Of a stretch of 7,045 bases of DNA, positions 1 to 5,786 are shown piece after piece. The stretch is from NCBI GenBank assembly GCA_002430605.1, contig DJBY01000129.1:1-7045 (forward strand), given 5' to 3'. Numbering within the stretch: the stretch's first letter is position 1; every line of letters starts with the position of its first letter. The notes beneath the pieces are model-generated. The model saw only the letters and a list, made by a program, of their open reading frames with translations. It had not been told where the DNA came from and did not search any database. This stretch comes from Opitutia bacterium UBA5964 (GTDB taxonomy: Bacteria > Verrucomicrobiota > Verrucomicrobiia > Opitutales > Coraliomargaritaceae). Made by a program: the position numbers and the translations under genes.

Positions 1-29
1 CATATTGCTAGGAATTTGCTTTTGGGGCG

Positions 30-47
30 AGGCCGTTTGCGCGGCCT
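30..47 (-). terminator. Stem-loop at the stop codon of the first GH20 gene, weak terminator candidate
   Basis: AGGCCG (30-35) pairs with CGGCCT (42-47) around a six-base loop, directly abutting the TAA stop (47-49). On the minus strand the stem is followed by CGCCCCAAAAG, which is not a U-run, so intrinsic termination is doubtful. Confidence 0.25.
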
Positions 48-1660
48 TATTTGGCGGGGATGTCGCCGTGTTTCAGGCCGGCGGCGTCGTAGAATTTGAT
101 CACGCTTTCCAGTCGCTGGGCGAAACTGGCGTAGTCCTTGGCGGCGAGGGGTGTCCAAGCGACTTCGGCGAGCGCGGCCATCCGAGGATGAGCGTGGTAT
201 TCCACCTTTTTGAAATCCTTGAAATACTCGGACCATAGTTGGGCTTGGACGCCGAGGATGTGTTTCGCCTCGGCGGGCGTGAGCGCCTTGGGCACGGGAT
301 CGTAGGAATAGACTTTCTCGATCGGCAGGAAACCGCCGATGGCTTCGTATTCATTGCCTTTGGCCAATTCCTGGTTTTTCCGGGCTTGGTAGTGGTCGAA
401 GTAGGTGTGGGAATTGGGGGCCATCACGACATCGTGGCCTTCCTTGGCGGAGGCGATGCCGCCGGCTTCGCCACGCCAAGACATGATGGTGGCTTGCGGG
501 GACAGGCCGCCTTCGCGGATTTCGTCCCAGCCGATGAGCTTGCGGCCCTTGGCTTCGAGGATTTTCTCGACGCGTTTGACGAAATAGCTCTGCACATCGT
601 GGCCGGTTTTGAAGCCTTCCTTTTTCATCAGCGCCTTGACGCGGGGGGATTTCTCCCACTGTTTTTTCGGGGCTTCGTCGCCGCCCATGTGGATGTATTG
701 GGACGGGAACAGCTCGCAAACCTCGGTGAAGACGTCGGTGATAAAACTGAAGACCTCCTCGGTGGGGGCGAAGGTGTAGGGATGGATGCCCCAACGGGTT
801 TCCACCTTGGGCGCGTAGTTGGGGATGTCGTTGTTGCCGAGTTCCGGGTAGGCGGCGATGGCGGCGGCGGCGTGGCCGGGCATTTCGATTTCCGGGACGA
901 TGGTTATGTGGCGGGCGGCGGCGTAGGCGACGATGTCCTTGATTTGCTCCTGGGTGTAGAATCCACCGTAGCGGACGCCGTCGTCGGATTTGCGGTTACC
1001 GTAGGGCGGGGTGGAGGCGCGGACCGAGCCGATTTCGGTCAATTTCGGGTATTTCTTGATTTCGATCCGCCAGCCCTGGTCCTCGGTGAGGTGCCAGTGG
1101 AAAATGTTGAGTTTGTGGAAAGCCAAGCTGTCGATGAAGCGTTTGATGTCTTCCACCGCGAAGAAATGACGGCCACAATCGAGGTGCATGCCGCGCCAGC
1201 CGAAGCGGGGGTAGTCGGTGATGGTGGTGGCGGGCAACTGGGCGGTGTCGTTCTCGAGTTTTCCGGCGGGCAGGAGTTGGAGCACGCTGCGGGTGCCGTA
1301 GTAGGCCCCGGCGGCGTCCTTGCCGATGATGCGGACGGTTTTGGCAGTGATTTCCAACCGGTAGCCGGAGGGTGGCAGGTCGGCGGCTGGGTCCAGCTCC
1401 AGCAGAATCTCGGACTCAAGAAAAATCCGGAGTTCCTTGGTGACGGTTGTGGTGGGCGTGCCGGTGAGTTTGGAGAGATCATCGGCGAAGAGCTTGGCCT
1501 CGGCGGCGAGCTTGCGGTCGTGGCGGATGGCGGTGGTCGCGGAGAACGCGAAAGCTCCTTCGCCGGGCTGTACGGCTACGGGCTGAGGAATGATCGGGAG
1601 TGGGGCGGCGGCGGTGGCAGCAAGAGTACCGAGCAGGGCGAGGGCGACTAGAGTTTTCAT
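47..1660 (-). CDS. Exported GH20 beta-N-acetylhexosaminidase, complete (537 aa)
   Basis: Releases terminal beta-linked GlcNAc or GalNAc from glycans by the substrate-assisted GH20 mechanism, probably in the periplasm or outside the cell. I chose the ATG at 1660 because it opens a signal peptide (MKTLVALALLGTLAATAAA, cleavage near residues 18-19); the frame stays open for 59 more codons upstream, but those residues look non-coding. Residues about 20-150 fit the GH20b N-terminal domain and about 152-500 the catalytic barrel. Family knowledge from Streptomyces hexosaminidase lets me place R164, the catalytic pair D328-E329 in HMGGDE (674-679), W395, Y420, D422, W476 and E478; the acidic/His pair E259-H263 in PEIEMPGH is present. 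Length is normal for a single-domain GH20, with no extra C-terminal module. No Shine-Dalgarno sequence is visible before the ATG. It lies 767 bases downstream of the regulator gene, so it is probably its own transcript. Exact substrate is not readable from sequence. Confidence 0.95.
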   Translation of the reverse strand: MKTLVALALLGTLAATAAAPLPIIPQPVAVQPGEGAFAFSATTAIRHDRKLAAEAKLFADDLSKLTGTPTTTVTKELRIFLESEILLELDPAADLPPSGYRLEITAKTVRIIGKDAAGAYYGTRSVLQLLPAGKLENDTAQLPATTITDYPRFGWRGMHLDCGRHFFAVEDIKRFIDSLAFHKLNIFHWHLTEDQGWRIEIKKYPKLTEIGSVRASTPPYGNRKSDDGVRYGGFYTQEQIKDIVAYAAARHITIVPEIEMPGHAAAAIAAYPELGNNDIPNYAPKVETRWGIHPYTFAPTEEVFSFITDVFTEVCELFPSQYIHMGGDEAPKKQWEKSPRVKALMKKEGFKTGHDVQSYFVKRVEKILEAKGRKLIGWDEIREGGLSPQATIMSWRGEAGGIASAKEGHDVVMAPNSHTYFDHYQARKNQELAKGNEYEAIGGFLPIEKVYSYDPVPKALTPAEAKHILGVQAQLWSEYFKDFKKVEYHAHPRMAALAEVAWTPLAAKDYASFAQRLESVIKFYDAAGLKHGDIPAK

Positions 1661-1814
1661 TGGAAACGGAAGTTGGACAAACAAGATCGGGTAGAGGAGT
1701 GGCGTTTTAGCCGGAGGCGGGCAAGCTTGCAATGCCCCAGCCGGACTTTTTTTTAGCGCCAACTGGCTTGCGGCGGGTGGGGAAATATTTGAGCTTTGCG
1801 GTGGGCGGTTTTTC

Positions 1815-1830
1815 GGCAATAAAAATTGCC
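1815..1830. repeat. Perfect hairpin GGCAAT-AAAA-ATTGCC upstream of first GH20
   Basis: Six-base perfect arms with a four-base spacer, centred about 160 bases upstream of the GH20 start at 1660. Neither strand has a T-run immediately after the stem, so it is not a convincing terminator; an operator or a structural element is equally possible. Confidence 0.5.
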
Positions 1831-1899
1831 CGTTCACGCCGAGATCTGGCGGGAACGAGAGAAATCACGGCGGATTTCCATTGTAGCGAGCGTAGGTTT

Positions 1900-1951
1900 C
1901 GAGGCTCCCTTGGTAACATCGTTTTGGTATGATCCGAGGACACAGGTAACA
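1900..1951. repeat. Imperfect direct repeat CGAGG-N5/7-GGTAACA
   Basis: CGAGG (1900-1904) followed by GGTAACA (1912-1918) recurs as CGAGG (1935-1939) followed by GGTAACA (1945-1951), a period of 33-35 bases. An inverted GTTACC lies at 2040-2045 beyond the long inverted repeat. Paired internal repeats of this type occur at the ends of some insertion sequences; no transposase gene is present, so this is at most a relic. Confidence 0.5.
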
Positions 1952-1969
1952 AATCTTCTAAGCATGGAA

Positions 1970-2036
1970 AAGATGACATGGGAGGAGTTGCAGACGGTGA
2001 GGAATCACTAGACTACCACTGCTACCATGTCATCTT
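1970..2036. repeat. Long imperfect inverted repeat (24-base arms, 67 bases overall)
   Basis: The left arm 1970-1993 begins AAGATGACATGG and the right arm 2013-2036 ends with its exact complement CCATGTCATCTT: 12 perfect pairs, then 8 of the next 12 positions also pair (20 of 24 in total). The 19-base loop itself contains GTGA-GGAA-TCAC (1997-2008), allowing a small inner stem. A 15-codon open frame (MEKMTWEELQTVRNH, 1964-2011) runs through the left arm and could be the start of a broken gene, but is too short to identify. Candidates are a mobile-element end, a miniature element, or a transcribed hairpin RNA. Confidence 0.7.
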
Positions 2037-2184
2037 CGAGTTACCGACAGTCGGCCAGAATAGCGAATTGCTCAACGAAAAGTTAGGATTGCCGCTGACG
2101 ATCTTTCGATAATGCAATATTCAGTTAGAAAACTCTGCATTTAGAAGACGTCCTTGTAAAAGCCGCTTGAAAAGCAGCGCAAGG

Positions 2185-2215
2185 TGCACTGGCAGTAGTG
2201 CATGCCGCCGCATGC
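2185..2215. repeat. Two adjoining small hairpins
   Basis: TGCACT (2185-2190) pairs with AGTGCA (2197-2202) across a six-base loop, and GCATGC (2200-2205) pairs with GCATGC (2210-2215) across CGCC. The two stems share bases 2200-2202, so they cannot both form fully. They lie about 210-240 bases past the end of the regulator gene. Function is unknown. Confidence 0.4.
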
Positions 2216-2427
2216 TTGAGTGCCTTTGCAATGCCGCGTCCTTTTAAGCCAGGGCACATTCCTTAACAACTAGGCGAATTCGGTCCCCTAAATGTAGATT
2301 TAACCAGTCATCATACATACACTGCTAGGAAATACAATTGGGCGCCACCTGTGCGCGGATGATCGTTGTCTTTCGAGGTTTGTATCGCTCACTATCGCCA
2401 AGGGATTCAAGCTTCGTGTAAGCGAGA

Positions 2428-3060
2428 TTAGATCATACCTTTTCGGATGGCGGTGGCGATCGCTGCAGCGATGTTGGGCGACTTGAGCTTTTCGTAGATG
2501 TTGCGGGTGTAGAGGTCGACCGTGTGGTAGCTGAGATCCAGTGTATGCGCGACCTCTTTTTTGGTGAGCCCGTCGGCGAGTGCGTTAAGCACTTCAACCT
2601 CACGTTCGCTGAGCAGGTTTTCCTGCGTATCCGAGGTGCCTGCGAGAGTCGAGAGCACGATGCGTGAGAGGCGGGGGTCGATGACCGATGCGCCGTGGTA
2701 CACGTCCAAAATCGCCTGATGGATCTCTTTAACACTGCCGCCCTTGATGATGTAGCCGGAGGCGCCGCGCTGGATGGCGGTCAGCACGTTCGGGTAGTCG
2801 TCGTTTTGGGTTAGCATGATGACTTCGGTGGCGGGCATCATCTGCTTGATTTCCGGTAGGGCATCCAGTCCGGATATGCCGGGCAGGTTGATATCCAGCA
2901 GGATCAGGTCGGGTGCGTCGGGGGCGGCATGTTGGAAGGCTTCAAAAGAGCCGTATCCGCTGGCATATTCGACTTCATCGAGGAGTGTCATCGCCTGTTT
3001 GAGCGAGTTCAGGTAATTCTGATTGTCTTCGATAATGAGGATGCGGATGGGGTCTTTCAT
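2428..3060 (-). CDS. NarL/FixJ-family response regulator (210 aa)
   Basis: DNA-binding partner of the upstream sensor kinase. The receiver domain (residues about 5-122) shows the acidic pair E11-D12, the phospho-acceptor D56 in LLDINLPG (codon 2893-2895), T84 and K106. A LuxR/GerE-type helix-turn-helix fills residues about 147-207, with LSEREVEVLNALADG followed by TKKEVAHTLDLSYHTVDLY. Length and domain order are typical of the family and no key residue is missing. The ATG at 3058-3060 overlaps the kinase stop in an ATGA, so translation is probably coupled and the pair is co-transcribed. By family knowledge, phosphorylation at D56 promotes dimerisation and DNA binding. The targets are inferred only from position: the flanking GH20 genes and possibly its own operon. 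Confidence 0.95.
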   Translation of the reverse strand: MKDPIRILIIEDNQNYLNSLKQAMTLLDEVEYASGYGSFEAFQHAAPDAPDLILLDINLPGISGLDALPEIKQMMPATEVIMLTQNDDYPNVLTAIQRGASGYIIKGGSVKEIHQAILDVYHGASVIDPRLSRIVLSTLAGTSDTQENLLSEREVEVLNALADGLTKKEVAHTLDLSYHTVDLYTRNIYEKLKSPNIAAAIATAIRKGMI

Positions 3061-5543
3061 TTTGTGTGTCTTCTTTTTTTAGGGATCGTAAGTTGGATAG
3101 TGGTGCCTCCTGTTTCGGGGGTGGTGAAAGAGATGTGCGAATTGAGTTTTTTTGCGCGTTTGACGAGGTGGACCGGCGGCGGAGAGTTCTCCGTTAATCC
3201 CCGTCCGTTGTCAGTGATTTCGAGGTGTAGCTGTGTGGCCTCGGCGTGGGTGCGGATCTCGACGCGGGTGGCGTGGGCGTGTTTGACGATGTTGTGCAGT
3301 GCTTCTTTGAAGAACAGCACCAACTCCCACTTTTCGGACGGGGTGAGGGCGTTGAATTGTTCAGGTGCGCCGAAGTCCGCGCTGGTCCTCAGGCCAGGCA
3401 GCATCTGGCGCTCGACGCGGCGGAGTTGGCCGATGAGGTTACTTTCGACGCCTTGCTTTTCGAGGAAGCGGGCGAGCAGTCGGATTTCGGTCGCGGTTTC
3501 TTGGGCGACGCGGGTGATGTCGTCGTTGAGTTGGCGCGCTTGAGGCGAGCTGTGTTGCGCGATGTGTGTGAGTATTTCCGAGGAGAGCGCAATGCTTGAG
3601 AGGTTAGCCCCGACCTCGTCGTGCAAGCTGGCGCCGATTTCTTCACGCAGTTTCCGGAGGTTGCGGCGGTGGCGGTTGCGGATGAGCAATGCAATCAACA
3701 AGGTTGCGAGGACGATTCCCAGAAGCGTAGCTTGCAGAATCTGCATCAGGCGTCGCTGTTTGTCGAGCCAGCCTTCTTGCTGGATCTGTAAATCGTCCCT
3801 TTTTTGTTCAAGCATCGCGCGGCGGTGCAGGGCAAGCAGCCATTCTTTCTGCGGCATAATGATGCCGCTCGAGGTCTGACCGTCTGTCAGATGTCGAAGC
3901 TTGGATTGCTCCTCAGCGGGCAGCAAGGGTTGGATGCCGGCCAATACGTTGGTTCCATTTTGCAGGAGTTCAATTTCCGAGAGCCCCAGTGCCTCTCTAC
4001 CCGTGCGCGGGTCTTGTTGTCCTTCACTTATTTCGATCCAGACGTAGCGGCCGGAGACTTGGTTGAGGCGGCACAGTAGCGGGTCGGCTCCGATCTGAGG
4101 TCCCGTGGTGATATCCAGAACGGTCCCGGCCGTGTTTAGATCCGGCTGCTTGCTCATGCGCAGGGTGATTTTATGCGGGAAGCCGACACCCATGGCATAG
4201 ACGTGGGATAGCTGGGGAGAACGGTCGACGGGATAAAAGCGGACTTCATTGGGGGTACAGATACGGCCCAGGTCAAACATCAGTCTGGATCCTCCCATTT
4301 GGTTGGCGATTGTTTCCTGATCCGGCGCCGAAACTTCTTTGGGATCGATCGGGGGAAAATAGCTGTATCCGTCGACGGCATAAGATGCTGCAAACATCCG
4401 TGGGAAATTCTCCTCGTCGGCGGATGCGGCACGGCTGTTGAGCGCCACATTCTGTATGCCGTCAAAGAGCAGTACTTCGTTGAGGGCGAAATTGTTCCCC
4501 ATTTGGAGTTTTCTCCAGGTTGTTTGCGTCTGGAGACGGGTGGCGCGGATGCGTACTTTATTTGCCAACGTGTCCGGCGGAAGCGTAAAGACAACCGGGG
4601 CCACGCCCGGGTTGGGGTAGTCTTTCCCGGAGTAGTCAACGACAACGCGCCCACTCTGATAGCCCGATGCGGCCCAGTTCGCTCCTCGATATATGGCCGT
4701 CTCCTTACGGGTGTCATCATACCAGCCGGCAATATCGGGTTCACTCACCCCCGGGTTGAGAGACGGTGTTTCAAAATCACCGTTGGTCAGCGTAAAGGAC
4801 GGGTCGAGTTTGATGTCATCCACAGGAACCTCTTTATACGAGGTCTCATTGGCGATTCGAAGAAAAAGGGTGGCTCCCGCAGGTACGGAACGCAGATCAA
4901 AACGGGCGCTGAGCCTGTGAGGAGTATGTTTGCCGGTGGTCGTGGACCAGGTGGCCCATGACGGATGGGTATGGGCTTGGTCGACCTGAGTCACCTCCGG
5001 TGCATCGAGCACATCACGCCCGTCCGCCGGTTCAAAGTCATTTGCATAATAGAGCGAAACAGATACCGGAGCCGAGCCCACTCCCCCGATGGTCTGCATC
5101 AACGTGAGCTCGTAGGTCAACTCATTCGGATGCACCGCAGGGTCATAGATGCCGACGGGTTGATACAACCAACCGCCGCCCCTTAGGTGGGCATGTTGCG
5201 TGCCCGGTGTTTCTTCCAGCCAGGTTTCAATCGTGAACCGAGCGGGAAAGCCGAGGGTTTCAAGTTCGCCCGCTTTATTCCTTAGCAGTGCCGGAATCAG
5301 CACGATGGTATCGATCCTGCGGGTTTCGGCCAGCATGATGTCCAACCAGGTGGTGTGCTCCGGACCCTGAAAGATGCCCGACCCAAAGCCAACGGTCGGA
5401 CAGAGCATATTGGGCTGGATTGCCGGGAGTGACTCCAGCTGTGCTTCGACAGCCGCGAGTTCCGAGTCCAAATCGATGCCCGGGCTGCAACTGGCAAGCA
5501 GGGCGGCGCAGATGCTGAACAAGATGGCAGGTTGAGGTTTCAT
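3057..5543 (-). CDS. Sensor histidine kinase with discoidin-like extracytoplasmic region, putative lipoprotein (828 aa)
   Basis: Predicted inner-membrane sensor that autophosphorylates and passes phosphate to the regulator encoded next. Signal peptide with lipobox LASC (Cys19). Residues about 47-110 (WLDIMLAETRRIDTIVLIP) and about 326-362 (VRIRATRL) look like two halves of one F5/8 type C (discoidin) domain, separated by a beta-rich insert with jelly-roll features (SARFDL...LFLRIANE; NGDFETP...GW). A second discoidin-like domain spans about 363-533. A charged, helical linker (about 540-598) leads to one membrane helix (601-621). The cytoplasmic part is a HisKA_3-type dimerisation domain with phospho-acceptor H641 in SLHDEVG (codon 3621-3623), then an ATPase domain with N-box KEALHNIVKHAHA (N751) and DNGRG (778-782). 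The usual glycine-rich G2 motif is not recognisable after it. No strong Shine-Dalgarno precedes the ATG. Ligand unknown; a glycan is inferred from the discoidin folds and the GH20 neighbours. Confidence 0.92.
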   Translation of the reverse strand: MKPQPAILFSICAALLASCSPGIDLDSELAAVEAQLESLPAIQPNMLCPTVGFGSGIFQGPEHTTWLDIMLAETRRIDTIVLIPALLRNKAGELETLGFPARFTIETWLEETPGTQHAHLRGGGWLYQPVGIYDPAVHPNELTYELTLMQTIGGVGSAPVSVSLYYANDFEPADGRDVLDAPEVTQVDQAHTHPSWATWSTTTGKHTPHRLSARFDLRSVPAGATLFLRIANETSYKEVPVDDIKLDPSFTLTNGDFETPSLNPGVSEPDIAGWYDDTRKETAIYRGANWAASGYQSGRVVVDYSGKDYPNPGVAPVVFTLPPDTLANKVRIRATRLQTQTTWRKLQMGNNFALNEVLLFDGIQNVALNSRAASADEENFPRMFAASYAVDGYSYFPPIDPKEVSAPDQETIANQMGGSRLMFDLGRICTPNEVRFYPVDRSPQLSHVYAMGVGFPHKITLRMSKQPDLNTAGTVLDITTGPQIGADPLLCRLNQVSGRYVWIEISEGQQDPRTGREALGLSEIELLQNGTNVLAGIQPLLPAEEQSKLRHLTDGQTSSGIIMPQKEWLLALHRRAMLEQKRDDLQIQQEGWLDKQRRLMQILQATLLGIVLATLLIALLIRNRHRRNLRKLREEIGASLHDEVGANLSSIALSSEILTHIAQHSSPQARQLNDDITRVAQETATEIRLLARFLEKQGVESNLIGQLRRVERQMLPGLRTSADFGAPEQFNALTPSEKWELVLFFKEALHNIVKHAHATRVEIRTHAEATQLHLEITDNGRGLTENSPPPVHLVKRAKKLNSHISFTTPETGGTTIQLTIPKKRRHTK

Positions 5544-5549
5544 TGAGAA

Positions 5550-5555
5550 ATTATA
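5550..5555 (-). promoter_or_regulatory. Possible -10 box (TATAAT) of the kinase-regulator operon
   Basis: On the minus strand a perfect TATAAT lies six bases before the kinase ATG (5541-5543). If used, transcription would begin at or next to the start codon, giving a leaderless message, which would agree with the absence of a ribosome binding site. No good -35 hexamer is visible at 16-18 bases upstream, so this is tentative. Confidence 0.3.
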
Positions 5556-5674
5556 TGTCGAATGCCTTTATTAACGATTCCGCACGGTTTCTGCAGGATG
5601 CTGCTGGAAGGTATATAGTCTTACCGTTATGAGGTATTATCGCACGAACGCGTTGTAGGCAATACTGCACCTTC

Positions 5675-5688
5675 TACGTATTTACGTA
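5675..5688. promoter_or_regulatory. Tandem TACGTA-TT-TACGTA motif, candidate regulator site
   Basis: Two copies of the palindrome TACGTA, eight bases apart, in the divergent region between the kinase operon and the second GH20. NarL-family regulators bind short TAC-containing heptamers in pairs, so this is a reasonable candidate operator for the neighbouring regulator. No matching motif was seen upstream of the first GH20. Confidence 0.3.
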
Positions 5689-5724
5689 TATTGCGCGATT
5701 CGGTTTTTTCCGTATCTTATTGTC

Positions 5725-5740
5725 TTTGATTTGGATCAAA
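5725..5740. promoter_or_regulatory. FNR/CRP-type palindrome TTTGAT-TTGG-ATCAAA
   Basis: Contains an exact match (5726-5739) to the FNR consensus TTGAT-N4-ATCAA, extended by one further pair on each side. It ends 46 bases before the second GH20 start codon at 5787. A Crp/Fnr-family regulator could activate from here if transcription starts near 5770-5774 (TTCAAT at 5759-5764 is a possible -10), or repress if the start is near 5725 (TATCTT at 5713-5718). No such regulator is encoded in the window. Confidence 0.5.
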
Positions 5741-5776
5741 TGGCGACAGCCTTGGTTCTTCAATTTGGAAATAATG

Positions 5777-5781
5777 AGGAG
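5777..5781 (+). promoter_or_regulatory. Shine-Dalgarno AGGAG of second GH20
   Basis: AGGAG lies five bases before the ATG at 5787 and fixes that codon as the start over the later Met codons at residues 8 and 9. It is the only clear ribosome binding site among the four genes here. Confidence 0.8.
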
Positions 5782-5786
5782 TGAAT

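Larger units (their letters stand above)
1661..2427. other. Gene-free region with several inverted and direct repeats
   Basis: No frame here on either strand gives a protein with recognisable family features. The 1661-1840 part is the upstream region of the first GH20 gene; it contains a run of eight T on the plus strand (1747-1754) and a perfect 10-base palindrome GCAAGCTTGC (1721-1730). The 1840-2050 part carries the GGTAACA repeats and the long inverted repeat listed separately. The 2050-2427 part has no coding signal; it holds two small hairpins (2185-2215) and a TATCGC direct repeat of 10-base period (2383-2398) just past the end of the regulator gene. No tRNA or rRNA is apparent and no clear intrinsic terminator was found after the regulator. 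Confidence 0.6.

Noticed and set aside
239..1651. 470-codon open frame on the plus strand opposite the first GH20
   Set aside because: Antisense shadow of a GC-rich gene: the translation is rich in G, V, D and F without motifs, while the opposite strand encodes a complete GH20 with all catalytic residues.
1719..1754. GGGC...GCCC stem followed by eight T on the plus strand, terminator-like
   Set aside because: The stem is only four pairs with a palindrome in the loop, the T-run is not adjacent, and no plus-strand gene ends here.
1661..1837. Extended N-terminus of the first GH20 starting at 1837
   Set aside because: The extra 59 residues are proline/alanine-rich without a domain and would bury a good signal peptide that begins at 1660.
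1707..1979. Small minus-strand frame of 90 codons upstream of the first GH20
   Set aside because: No recognisable domain or ribosome binding site; it crosses the repeats and hairpin and overlaps other equally unsupported frames.
2068..2090. Integron attC-like core motifs (GCTCAAC followed by GTTAGGA)
   Set aside because: The two cores are only five bases apart and the second breaks the consensus, so no recombination site can form.
2411..2423. GCTT-CGTGT-AAGC hairpin next to the regulator stop
   Set aside because: Only four pairs and no T-run; too weak to call a terminator.
4299..4961. 220-codon plus-strand frame inside the kinase gene
   Set aside because: Overlaps conserved discoidin-like coding sequence on the minus strand; no start signal or domain of its own.
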